Source: Hahellaceae bacterium
GTDB lineage: Bacteria > Pseudomonadota > Gammaproteobacteria > Pseudomonadales > Oleiphilaceae
Assembly: GCA_016744695.1 (NCBI GenBank)
Contig: JADGDV010000004.1
Span: 62,001-126,000 of the forward strand
Reading direction: 5' to 3'
Length of the DNA stretch: 64,000 nucleotides
Below, piece by piece: positions 55,995-64,000 of this stretch. How positions within the stretch are numbered: the first letter of the stretch is position 1; each line of letters starts with the position of its first letter. A model generated the notes under the pieces. It saw nothing but the letters and a program-made list of their open reading frames with translations. It had not been told where the DNA came from and ran no database searches. Position numbers and translations under genes: made by a program.

Positions 55995-57654
55995 CAATAG
56001 ACTCCATCGTAATGAGGCTAGTTAACGTTTTTGTTTTTTGTACATTGATAATTCGTAAACCTGCAGACTTAGCAAGTAGTTTTAATTCGCTTAATGTTCT
56101 TTCTTGTCCCCCTGTGGCAGCCAATAAGTGTAAGTCACAAAGAGCACCGAATGAGTCATTGTCATTGAGTAGCATCTCAACAATATGTATTTGACCATTT
56201 TTTTTTAATGTTTTTTCTGCGTTTTTCAAAATGGTTAACGCTTTTTCATTAGGCCAGTCATGTAAAACTCGAGCTAAAATAATGTGGTCTGGATGAACCT
56301 CCCACTCAGAAAAAATATCAAAATTTAACTTATTGGAAAAGCATGACAGCTTAACAACTTCCGATAAGTCTCCCAAAATAACGTTAGCAGCAGGGTATGC
56401 TTTTTGTAGAAAAGAAGCGAAAGCACCAGTGCCACCTCCTGCATCAAAGACAGTTTGAGATGCTGTTATGTTGAGTAATTTTGCTATATTTTCATAGTCG
56501 TGCAATGCATAAGAATTCAACATTCGATGATGGGAGTCACAGCGTTCAGGATTTGAGGCTACCTCCTGAAATACATTGGGGTCTTTTACTGTGCTGTGAA
56601 TAGCTCCAGTTAGTGTTTTCCAGGGCGTTAGTAATTCGTCGGAATATTCTAGCGCAGCAGAAGCTAAGGTTTTAGTGTGGTTGCTTAATAGGTATTGGCC
56701 TTTATCAGTTAGCTTCCAGCCACCTTCGTGTTTGAATGTGATATTAAGTTCATTCATCGCGCTGAGAAGCCTGTCTAATTTATCTTCTGAGCATGAAGTG
56801 CCTTTCGCTACTTCCTTAGTGGTTGCAGGCAGTAGATCCGGTAGACCAAGTTGAACAAAAGTTGATATTGCAAACGTTTTCCAATATCCAACCATATCTG
56901 CAGATAGCTCAGAGAATAAATCTTTGTTTGTTTCTCTAATTGTTCTTAAGGTATTGCCTTGCTCATTTATTATAAAAAGTGCACCCGAAAAGTCTTCTAC
57001 ACGAGAACAGCCATTATAAAATGGCTCAATATTGGCGTATCGAGTTGAATATAATTCAACCCCACGCTTATCTATATGATGCCAACCTTTTTGGTCGCGG
57101 GCTCGAGCATAACCTTTATGATAAACATCAAGATCCATAAACCATTGGTTGTGCAAAATATCTCCATTTATCAATATATGGGTACTTAAACCTGTATTTG
57201 ATTGAACGACTGAGAAGCCCTCCCTGAAATCTCCGCAGTAGCTCCATTTTTCTTTGTAGAGTGGAGACCCAGTTTTATCAATATGAAAGTATTTGTTGTT
57301 TTCATCGCAAACAACGCATATATCTTGTTGAAAGTTACCAACAAAGGAATAGGTGTTTTTATATGCTGGCTTCCCATTGCTTGTAATATGAAACCACCGC
57401 CCGTTTTTTTTTACTGCTGATAAGCCACAGTAAAACCCAAAAGTTTCATCATACCTCTCGACATATGCTGGTTGTCCACTAGCGTTGATATGCCAAGCCT
57501 CCTGATTAACCTTTACCGGTGCTAGCTGTTCATTTTTTGATATTAAATGGAAGGGTAAGACCTGATCGAAAGACGCCTCGTATAGTTTTTTATTTCTCTC
57601 TGTTAAGTGGTGTTTGCCGCACGGAGATACAGTCGTTTTAGCGATACTATTCAT
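55987..57654 (-). CDS. WG-repeat / O-methyltransferase fusion protein
   Basis: A 555-residue two-part protein. Residues about 50-235 contain five or six WG-like beta repeats of roughly 38 residues (NGRWFHITSNGKPAYKN, YFHIDKTGSPLYKEKWSYCG, GWHHIDKRGVELYSTRYANI). Residues about 245-555 are a class I O-methyltransferase of the plant/polyketide COMT type: a winged-helix dimerisation part (LPATTKEVAKGTSCSEDKL), the SAM site VFDAGGGTGAFASF (Asp404), and RVLHDWPNEKALTIL with the candidate catalytic His. It methylates a hydroxyl (or similar) group using SAM; the WG part may bind the substrate or a partner. It overlaps the radical SAM gene by 8 bp. Confidence 0.85.
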   Translation of the reverse strand: MNSIAKTTVSPCGKHHLTERNKKLYEASFDQVLPFHLISKNEQLAPVKVNQEAWHINASGQPAYVERYDETFGFYCGLSAVKKNGRWFHITSNGKPAYKNTYSFVGNFQQDICVVCDENNKYFHIDKTGSPLYKEKWSYCGDFREGFSVVQSNTGLSTHILINGDILHNQWFMDLDVYHKGYARARDQKGWHHIDKRGVELYSTRYANIEPFYNGCSRVEDFSGALFIINEQGNTLRTIRETNKDLFSELSADMVGYWKTFAISTFVQLGLPDLLPATTKEVAKGTSCSEDKLDRLLSAMNELNITFKHEGGWKLTDKGQYLLSNHTKTLASAALEYSDELLTPWKTLTGAIHSTVKDPNVFQEVASNPERCDSHHRMLNSYALHDYENIAKLLNITASQTVFDAGGGTGAFASFLQKAYPAANVILGDLSEVVKLSCFSNKLNFDIFSEWEVHPDHIILARVLHDWPNEKALTILKNAEKTLKKNGQIHIVEMLLNDNDSFGALCDLHLLAATGGQERTLSELKLLAKSAGLRIINVQKTKTLTSLITMESIDE

Positions 57655-58681
57655 TCGGTCGCCTCATATTGCAGTCTTGGCAAAGCTTTTTAGTATGGTA
57701 ATTATTTTTGAGGTCTATATATGAGTCACTGCTTATTATTTCTTTAAGTGAGTTTTCTCTAAGGTTCCCAAAATATCCTAGTTTTTTTCTTTCTTGATCA
57801 GGGGCGCAGCACACATTGAATCTACCGTTCGGATCTACCCAAATCTCTTTGCCTAAAAATGGACATTCGCCTTCTAGAGTTATGTCTTTAGAACTTGATA
57901 CTTCAAGTTTATTAAAGTTATCAAGCTTAATTGAGGTCGGATTTATTCCATTACCATCCGCAATTGAATGGCAAATATCAACTATTTGATTCCAACGTTC
58001 TGCGTACACAGTATCGTTGCGCAGACTTTGTTGTTCAAGTTCAGGGAAGTGGCTCCAAAGTTGGTGCCCTTTTATTCTGTCAAAGCCCAAATCTATCGCC
58101 AGTCTTACCATATCTGGAATTTCTTCTAAATTATTCCTCATAAATGTGAGTTGCATTGTCACCGAGCAATAGTTGTCTCGTGCTAGTTCATCTCTCACGG
58201 CAATAAAACGTTTTGCATTTTGAATGTGTTGCTCAAGGGAGGCTTTTAGCATAATTGCATCATGGGTTTCCGGCGTTGCTCCATTCCAGGATATTTTTAC
58301 ATCACTGCCAATGGGCATGATACGTTTTGCCCAAAATTCAACACTTTGATGTTTTTCCGGGCTTGGGAATGTACCATTTGTGGTTAGGTTGAGCTTTAGG
58401 CCTAGCTCGTGGCACAGATCTAAGAAGACTTCAAAGTCAGGATATATTAAAGGCTCTCCCATAGTAGAGGGGATTATCTCTCGTATTCCCATTTCATGCG
58501 CTTCTCGAATGACCTTTTCAAGTAAAGCTTTATCCATATTAGGGCGTAAAGCGCCTCTTTTTTTTCGAGAAGCTTTACTTTCAGAGTACGGTGAATGGTC
58601 TTCACACATTGTGCAATTTAGGTTACAAAAGTCTGGATTTGTATCTAAGGTTATTCTCCAAAAGTCGTGTTTTATATTCAT
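57647..58681 (-). CDS. radical SAM protein with SPASM-type C-terminal iron-sulfur region
   Basis: A 344-residue radical SAM enzyme. The 4Fe-4S site is C19-x3-C23-x2-C26 in NPDFCNLNCTMCEDHSP. STMGEPLIYPDFEVFLDLC gives the SAM-binding GEP-like motif and LTTNGTFPSP the following strand. The C-terminal third has the SPASM cysteine pattern CPFLGKEIWVDPNG, NVCCAPDQERKK and KLCQDCNMRRP, for auxiliary clusters. SPASM enzymes modify peptides in RiPP pathways, act in anaerobic sulfatase maturation or modify other small molecules. ATGA overlaps both neighbours. A role on the 49-residue peptide upstream or on a sugar is possible; not decided. Confidence 0.88.
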   Translation of the reverse strand: MNIKHDFWRITLDTNPDFCNLNCTMCEDHSPYSESKASRKKRGALRPNMDKALLEKVIREAHEMGIREIIPSTMGEPLIYPDFEVFLDLCHELGLKLNLTTNGTFPSPEKHQSVEFWAKRIMPIGSDVKISWNGATPETHDAIMLKASLEQHIQNAKRFIAVRDELARDNYCSVTMQLTFMRNNLEEIPDMVRLAIDLGFDRIKGHQLWSHFPELEQQSLRNDTVYAERWNQIVDICHSIADGNGINPTSIKLDNFNKLEVSSSKDITLEGECPFLGKEIWVDPNGRFNVCCAPDQERKKLGYFGNLRENSLKEIISSDSYIDLKNNYHTKKLCQDCNMRRPNE

Positions 58682-59973
58682 TTCATGACCTTTTGGTAGC
58701 TGTCTTCTAAATCTAAAATGTGCTGATCAATACAGGGGATTTCACCATCTTCACTAAAGGGATAACCATGCTGGCCAAGCTTATGTGCATAAGCAGGATC
58801 ATCAAGCAAGGTTTGCATTTTGAGTGCAAGGTCTTCTACGCTTCTATGTTCATACAATAAACCGTTAACACCATGCTCAACATACTCACCCATGCCGCCG
58901 GTATTTGCAGTGATAACAGGTACTCGAGATTGTTGTGCTTCGTGAATGACTAGTGGGGAGTTTTCTACCCATATTGAAGGCGTGACAATAACATCTGTCT
59001 TACTAAAAACATCAATAGCTATTTGTTGATTTTTATATTCAGGCATCCATTCAACACGTGACTGCTTGTCTTTAGGAAGGCTTGCAACAATTTTTCTTAA
59101 TGCTCGGCTATCTTGGCCACGGTCACGACCCCATATGCGTAAAATACTATCGCCCTTCAGCTTGCCAAAAGCTTCTATTAGCTGATGTATTCCTTTAGCG
59201 GGGATATGAGTTCCAATATAGCCAAAGGTAAATGCTTCTTTTGATTCTCTTTTTCGGCCTTTCATTCTGCTACGGTCAAATCCATAGTCCAAATAGATGC
59301 TTTTTTCTTTAGGAAGGCCAAAATCTTGTTCATATCGGTTTTTTAAGTATTTTGCAGGTGAGATAAATAGATCTACTTGTTCTACGATCTTCTGTATGTG
59401 AGCCATTCGACGTTTAACCCAGCCTTCCCAGTAAGCAATATCCTGTTCTATCTCTTCTGGTGCGCCAGAGTAGTAACGAGCATAACACTGAGTTGCGCAT
59501 TTTCTGTCTTCTTGGCCGTCGCACGCAGCCCAAAGGTTGTTATCTTCAGAGTGCATTTTCATGAACTGTCCACGCGGACACATTAGCCAATAATCATGAA
59601 GGGTGTAGACAATAGGTATGTTTCTTTTTTTTGCTTCAAATACTAAAGATGTTGATAGGTGGTTGAGATGTCCTATATGTACAAGCTCGGGGTTTAAATT
59701 ATCTAATAAGTCTGCAAACGCATGGTCTACGGCTTCTAGTCTGTAGCGATCTCTGTGCCTAGGATTGTTAACGAGGTGTAGGGTTATTTCTGGAATATCC
59801 GCATCGTGTGATAAACGAATAGCGCCGTCAGGTCTAAATGAGTCTTCTTCACGGGTGAATACATGAACTTCATGGCCTCGCTTAGCTAAGCCGTGACATA
59901 TTGTTTGTGAATAGACTTCGGAGCCTGCATTGTAAAGCATTGGGTAGCCGTGAATTACTTTTAATATTTTCAT
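58678..59973 (-). CDS. GT4-family glycosyltransferase
   Basis: A 431-residue GT-B enzyme. The N-terminal acceptor half begins KVIHGYPMLYNAGSEVYSQT and holds RGHEVHVFTREED; the C-terminal donor half has FGYIGTHIPAKGIHQLIEAF and the E-x7-E signature PSIWVENSPLVIHEAQQS with NTGGMGEYVEHGVNGLLY. It transfers a sugar from a nucleotide donor, probably made by the epimerase encoded just upstream. Overlaps its neighbours by four bases (ATGA) on both sides. Acceptor unknown. Confidence 0.9.
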   Translation of the reverse strand: MKILKVIHGYPMLYNAGSEVYSQTICHGLAKRGHEVHVFTREEDSFRPDGAIRLSHDADIPEITLHLVNNPRHRDRYRLEAVDHAFADLLDNLNPELVHIGHLNHLSTSLVFEAKKRNIPIVYTLHDYWLMCPRGQFMKMHSEDNNLWAACDGQEDRKCATQCYARYYSGAPEEIEQDIAYWEGWVKRRMAHIQKIVEQVDLFISPAKYLKNRYEQDFGLPKEKSIYLDYGFDRSRMKGRKRESKEAFTFGYIGTHIPAKGIHQLIEAFGKLKGDSILRIWGRDRGQDSRALRKIVASLPKDKQSRVEWMPEYKNQQIAIDVFSKTDVIVTPSIWVENSPLVIHEAQQSRVPVITANTGGMGEYVEHGVNGLLYEHRSVEDLALKMQTLLDDPAYAHKLGQHGYPFSEDGEIPCIDQHILDLEDSYQKVMK

Positions 59974-60866
59974 GCGATTTCTCCAGTTAATTCTTTTACA
60001 AACTCATTTACTAGCATTGCTATTCCTAGGCTAGGTGACACTTTGGCTTCCCAATTAAGGTATTTAATGGCGTTATCAGGCCGCCCATAGAAACGAGATA
60101 CGTCATAATTTCTGGAAGGGGCTTCCTGTAGTGCGGAGCTGGAGTTTGCTGATTTGATTGCCATTAATGCGGCTTCTTCCAGTGTTGTTGGAATGCCTGG
60201 TAAAAAATGAATAGGAGGAAGGTCTTTAACGCCAGAATCTAGCTTCTGAACCATTTTAAGAAGGCCTGATATGGTGTCTGAGATGTGTGTGAAGTCAAAC
60301 ATGTTTTTAAGGCCGTCTATTCTTAATGGTTCGCCTAATACGGCGGCTTTGCAGAATGCAGGCAGCACTCGATCCTGATGGTCATTTATGGACCCGTACA
60401 CATTAGCTAGTCGAGCGATCCCGACGGTTAACCCAAGAGCCCTAGCTTTTAATGCTGATTTTTCCATTGCAGCTTTAGAACGACCATAAATATTAATGGG
60501 AGAAACCGGTTGGTTGTCAGAAACAGGAAGATGTTTTGATTCACCATACACCTCCCGACTACTGGCAACTAACACCCAAGGTTTATTTTCTGATGCTAAT
60601 GCGATATTTAAAAGGTCATTGCTGGCCTCTGCATTGGTTTGCCAGCATAAGTCGGGGTTATTCTGACCCCAAACAACTCTAGATACAGCTGCGAGGTGAA
60701 TTATGCCTTGGCATTGGCTTATGTGGGCCTTAAGTTTATTGGTATCACATATATCTTTTCCTAATTTCAAATCGTAGGTTATTAGTTCATAGCCTAGGTT
60801 TATCAATTCAGGTTTAAAACTGCTACCAATGAGTCCTTCAGAACCTGTTATTACTATTTTTTTCAT
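59970..60866 (-). CDS. NAD-dependent epimerase/dehydratase (sugar-nucleotide SDR)
   Basis: A 298-residue extended SDR: Rossmann motif ITGSEGLIGSSF (G8-x2-G11-x2-G14), IIHLAAVSRV, VLVASSREVYGES and the catalytic Tyr-Lys in YGRSKAAMEKSA. It should oxidise or epimerise a nucleotide sugar that the adjacent glycosyltransferase uses. The ATG at 60866 is chosen to start the Rossmann strand at MKKIVITG; an ATG at 60887 adds seven residues, and neither has a strong ribosome site. The 49-residue peptide gene ends 62 bp upstream. Confidence 0.88.
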   Translation of the reverse strand: MKKIVITGSEGLIGSSFKPELINLGYELITYDLKLGKDICDTNKLKAHISQCQGIIHLAAVSRVVWGQNNPDLCWQTNAEASNDLLNIALASENKPWVLVASSREVYGESKHLPVSDNQPVSPINIYGRSKAAMEKSALKARALGLTVGIARLANVYGSINDHQDRVLPAFCKAAVLGEPLRIDGLKNMFDFTHISDTISGLLKMVQKLDSGVKDLPPIHFLPGIPTTLEEAALMAIKSANSSSALQEAPSRNYDVSRFYGRPDNAIKYLNWEAKVSPSLGIAMLVNEFVKELTGEIA

Positions 60867-60928
60867 AAAATTAACACTACTACACATCTAAATAGGTAAT
60901 AGTGCATTCCTATAATTTAGTGGGGTTG

Positions 60929-61078
60929 TTATGAGTTAATTTTCTTTTGATTGCTTCGGCACTTTTCCGCAGCTAGTTTGTTTGCTTTGGGTAAAGGGAT
61001 TCGACGATCTAGATAAAATTGTGGGTCTTGGGGATTTAACTGCTTAGAACGATTAATATCTTCAAGTTTAGTGGTCAT
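60929..61078 (-). CDS. candidate 49-residue peptide gene heading the radical SAM operon
   Basis: A short frame with ATG at 61078 and GAGG seven bases upstream, a strong ribosome site. It encodes 49 residues: a polar N terminus (MTTKLEDINRSKQLNPQD), a motif PQFYLDRRIPLPKANK, then LAAEKCRSNQKKINS with a single Cys. It has no signal peptide or membrane segment. It is the first gene of the minus-strand operon (epimerase, GT4, radical SAM, O-methyltransferase, phosphatase), 62 bp before the epimerase. Its place and size fit either a RiPP precursor or a small accessory protein. I do not recognise it. Confidence 0.6.
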   Translation of the reverse strand: MTTKLEDINRSKQLNPQDPQFYLDRRIPLPKANKLAAEKCRSNQKKINS

Positions 61079-61438
61079 TTCATTTCCTCGGGCTGTTTAA
61101 AGTAAGAGTACGAGCATAAACATAGTGGAACTACGTCAGTCTGAGGAGACTCATAAATTAATATGTACACGGTATTCTTACAGGGTCTAAAAGGTGAAGC
61201 TTGTTACCTGACTCACTACGTTTGTAGCACTGCGACCCAGCAGACACGGAGAAGGTAACGAAATAACCATATGCTGTTTATATATTATTGTCAATTAACG
61301 TTGTAAGGTTAATTACTGTTAGATACTCAAGAGCTAATAGATAATCTTTGTGGATTTATGAATTAGGTTTATGGATCAATAATGACGCTAACACCAAAAT
61401 GTGCTCTCTTTGGAGCAATGTGTAGTGGAGCAATGGGA
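61079..61438. other. intergenic region upstream of the peptide operon
   Basis: About 360 bp that should hold the promoter of the minus-strand peptide operon; a weak TAGACC/TACATA pair spaced 16 bp on the minus strand is only suggestive. A 31-codon plus-strand frame near 61161 (MYTVFLQGLKGEACYLTHYV) lacks a convincing ribosome site. Near 61413-61444 the unit GAGCAATG recurs three times just before palindrome copy 1. No tRNA or known RNA seen. Confidence 0.4.
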
Positions 61439-61521
61439 GCAATGGGGACGGAGGGATTATTTATTAACCAACTTGTTTTCTAAGCTTATTGCTCACTTTA
61501 TAATCCCTCCGCCCCCTTTTT
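61439..61521. repeat. long palindromic repeat, copy 1 (upstream of the toxin-antitoxin pair)
   Basis: GGGGACGGAGGGATTAT at 61444-61460 pairs with ATAATCCCTCCGCCCCC at 61500-61516, 17-bp arms with one mismatch, followed by a T-run. The loop is longer than in copy 2 by about 20 bases. The two copies are in the same orientation and share the flanking AATGGGG and the TTGCTCACTTT block before the second arm. Such GGGGACGGAGGGATTA palindromes resemble REP-type elements mobilised by RAYT transposases; this attribution is from memory. Confidence 0.75.
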
Positions 61522-61627
61522 GTTAAAGCAGATTTTGAGCGCTAACGCGGGCAAGATCTTTAGATAAAATGTAGATATACAGCTATATGACTTAGTGCTA
61601 CAATTTTATAAAATAAAAGGATGGTCA

Positions 61628-62002
61628 ATGCGGATATTTAAAAACAAGGCGTTTAATAAATGGGCAGGCAAGGAAGGCTTGAATGATGAAGTCTTGAGAA
61701 ATGCAGTGACAGAGATGGAACAGGGATTAGTGGATGCGGATTTAGGTGGCCATGTGTTCAAAAAAAGGGTCGCCATCGCGGGTAGAGGAAAGAGTGGCGG
61801 CGCTCGTACCTTGCTAGCTTATAAAGTGGGTGATAAAGCGTTCTTTATCTACGGCTTCGCAAAAAATGTAAGAGCCAATATCAAGGATGATGAATTGAAA
61901 GGCTTGAAAGCCTATGCAAATGTATTGTTCGGCTATAACGACAAAGCCTTAAAAAAGGCAATAGATGCTGGATTATTAATTGAGGTAGAGAGAAATGAAT
62001 AA
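61628..62002 (+). CDS. RelE/HigB-type toxin of a type II toxin-antitoxin system
   Basis: A 124-residue basic protein: MRIFKNKAFNKWAGKEGLND, then GGHVFKKRVAIAGRGKSGGA, LLAYKVGDKAFFIYGFAKN and ANVLFGYNDKALKKAIDAGL, the pattern of the type II RelE/ParE-like group that cuts mRNA or inhibits growth. The ATG at 61628 is chosen because AAGG lies seven bases upstream; an earlier start at 61595 lacks this. It overlaps the antitoxin gene by 8 bp, toxin first as in higBA modules. The pair lies between two direct copies of a palindrome. Confidence 0.88.
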   Translation: MRIFKNKAFNKWAGKEGLNDEVLRNAVTEMEQGLVDADLGGHVFKKRVAIAGRGKSGGARTLLAYKVGDKAFFIYGFAKNVRANIKDDELKGLKAYANVLFGYNDKALKKAIDAGLLIEVERNE

Positions 62003-62300
62003 ATCAATCTTAGATGTCGTGCATGAAAGCGCGAAAGATCTTCATGATGTAGGTTTAATGAACGAAATGACATTACGTGAGTTCGATGCTCTGTGCTTAC
62101 CAAAGGTTAAAATCTATAGCGCAGAACAAATTAAGAGTATTCGAAGTAAAGTTAAAGCCAGCCAAGGCGTGTTTGCAGCTTATTTGAATACAAGTAAATC
62201 TACTGTTCAAAAGTGGGAGCAAGGCGCCAAAAAACCTAACGGTCCTTCATTGAAATTGCTCAATATGGTGGATCAAAAAGGCTTAGAAGCTTTGGCATAA
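61995..62300 (+). CDS. XRE-family antitoxin (HigA/NadS-like)
   Basis: A 101-residue helix-turn-helix protein. The C-terminal half carries IRSKVKASQGVFAAYLNTSK followed by STVQKWEQGAKKPNGPSLKL, a lambda-repressor-type XRE motif, and the N-terminal half (LDVVHESAKDLHDVGLMNEM) is the toxin-binding part in HigA/NadS-type antitoxins. It neutralises the upstream toxin and represses the shared promoter. Start overlaps the toxin stop by 8 bp. Palindrome copy 2 begins 18 bp after its stop and could act as a terminator. Confidence 0.88.
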   Translation: MNKSILDVVHESAKDLHDVGLMNEMTLREFDALCLPKVKIYSAEQIKSIRSKVKASQGVFAAYLNTSKSTVQKWEQGAKKPNGPSLKLLNMVDQKGLEALA

Positions 62301-62318
62301 TTCCATACGAATAAACAA

Positions 62319-62406
62319 GCAATGGGGACGGAGGGATTATTTATTAATTGCTCACTTTATAATCCCACCGTCCCCTTTTCCAGTCCCTTTTCCAGTCCCC
62401 TTTTCC
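62319..62406. repeat. long palindromic repeat, copy 2, with a short tandem tail
   Basis: GGGGACGGAGGGATTAT at 62324-62340 pairs with ATAATCCCACCGTCCCC at 62359-62375, 17-bp arms with one mismatch and an 18-base loop, followed by TTTT. A tail of about three imperfect CAGTCCCTTTTC-like units follows to 62406. Same orientation as copy 1. It may serve as transcription terminator of the toxin-antitoxin operon. Confidence 0.75.
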
Positions 62407-62491
62407 AATTTTTCGGTAGAGGTATTGCTTCAATCTTATAACCAAATTAAATTACTAAATGATAAGAGTAAACTCGACGAGTGAACACGGT

Positions 62492-63040
62492 TTATTCACT
62501 CGGTACAAATATCAGTGCGCCCTTTCCGACCTTGATGTCAGCAGGTATTGTCGAAATCAAACGCTGCGTAAAATCTGTTTCATCTAAGCGATAAACAGGT
62601 ATTGTTTCCAGCAATTTGGTGAGTATGCCCATAAAGTTATCGGTGATTAACTCATTTTTTCCTTTCAAAAACATCGAATCTACACTGCTGTCTAGTAATT
62701 TAAGTCGCCTTATATAAATCGCATTATCTTTGCTTATATAAACGGGCGCCCCTTCGACGCTGACTGATATATTCACAGGAAAATTCATTAATATGGCATT
62801 AATAGCTATTTCGCCTTCTATGCCTAATTGAATGACATCCCTATTATCAGGGCCCACTTTTATATCTATATCATTCAGTTTGATGCTAAGGGGTGACCCT
62901 GCCTTTAACTGTTCATAATCAAACTCTTTAACAGCACTTTGAAAATAACTTTCGAGCTCAGATTCAGAGACCGTATAGTTACCCATCGAAGCACAGCCGT
63001 TTAAAAGCATTACCATAATGGCAAATAAAATCGTTTTCAT
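62492..63040 (-). CDS. DUF1439-family lipoprotein (YceB-like)
   Basis: A 182-residue lipoprotein. The ATG at 63040 gives a short lipoprotein signal with lipobox LLNGC (Cys16) and has AGGG five bases upstream; a longer start at 63106 would add 22 residues before it. The mature protein has YTVSESELESYFQSAVKEFD, LSIKLNDIDIKVGPDNRDVI and a C-terminal RLISTIPADIKVGKGALIFV, the DUF1439 pattern of E. coli YceB, whose role is unknown. It is divergent from frmA. Confidence 0.8.
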   Translation of the reverse strand: MKTILFAIMVMLLNGCASMGNYTVSESELESYFQSAVKEFDYEQLKAGSPLSIKLNDIDIKVGPDNRDVIQLGIEGEIAINAILMNFPVNISVSVEGAPVYISKDNAIYIRRLKLLDSSVDSMFLKGKNELITDNFMGILTKLLETIPVYRLDETDFTQRLISTIPADIKVGKGALIFVPSE

Positions 63041-63079
63041 GTTCGCCCTAGATAAACAATGTTGCATGGTTAAGTATAA

Positions 63080-64000
<921 letters not shown>

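Noticed and set aside
61161-61256. Plus-strand frame of about 31 codons in the region upstream of the peptide operon.
   Set aside because: The GAGGAG sequence is too far upstream of the ATG and there is no family signal or terminator.

Overview
This 64 kb window is chromosomal DNA of a Gram-negative gammaproteobacterium, probably marine or aquatic and roughly 42-43% GC by eye. The support is the TamA/TamB pair, class I adenylate cyclase next to an LptM-type lipoprotein, lysA, dapF, a DUF484 gene and a HAD phosphatase (a gammaproteobacterial gene order), many outer-membrane beta-barrels, several c-di-GMP proteins and glutathione-dependent formaldehyde dehydrogenase. I cannot name the genus. 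No rRNA, tRNA, CRISPR array or intact transposase was recognised.

Layout. 1-4.9 kb: the 3' end of an NHL-repeat gene, two rhodanese genes, a shortened PhnA-type zinc protein and envelope proteins. 5-8.7 kb: a locus of secreted sulfatase, AraC regulator and outer-membrane barrel, with three tandem 13-bp repeats before araC and a perfect 14-bp inverted repeat before the barrel gene. 8.9-11.9 kb: an acetyltransferase, DUF4136 and DUF3943 proteins, an OmpA-like barrel and a likely 30-residue peptide gene with its own terminator. 12-17.5 kb: tamA-tamB. 17.6-22.3 kb: an AraC regulator, then four exported proteins in a row (small protein, LpxR-like lipid A deacylase, MipA/OmpV barrel, SYLF lipoprotein). 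22.3-29.5 kb: Na/phosphate cotransporter, cardiolipin synthase, GntR regulator, lipoprotein and a patatin-barrel phospholipase, a lipid and phosphate theme. 29.5-39.7 kb: a protein with a hexanucleotide-encoded Ala-Pro linker, a 2067-residue kinase-ATPase-GAF-PAS-GGDEF-EAL protein and an autotransporter.

39.9-45 kb: a 113-residue exported protein without a canonical start codon, an acetyltransferase, a BvgS-like hybrid histidine kinase and an overlapping diguanylate cyclase. 45-52 kb: the housekeeping block HAD-DUF484-dapF-lysA-lptM-cyaA, in which xerC, usually found between DUF484 and the HAD gene, is missing. 52-54.7 kb: a GGDEF protein with a degenerate EAL domain.

55-61 kb holds the most unusual locus, a tightly coupled minus-strand operon: a 49-residue peptide gene, a sugar-nucleotide epimerase, a GT4 glycosyltransferase, a radical SAM/SPASM protein, a WG-repeat/O-methyltransferase fusion and a histidine phosphatase. 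It could make a modified peptide or a modified surface glycan; the sequence does not decide which. It is followed by a RelE/HigB-type toxin-antitoxin pair between two direct copies of a long palindrome. The window ends with a DUF1439 lipoprotein and the 5' part of frmA.
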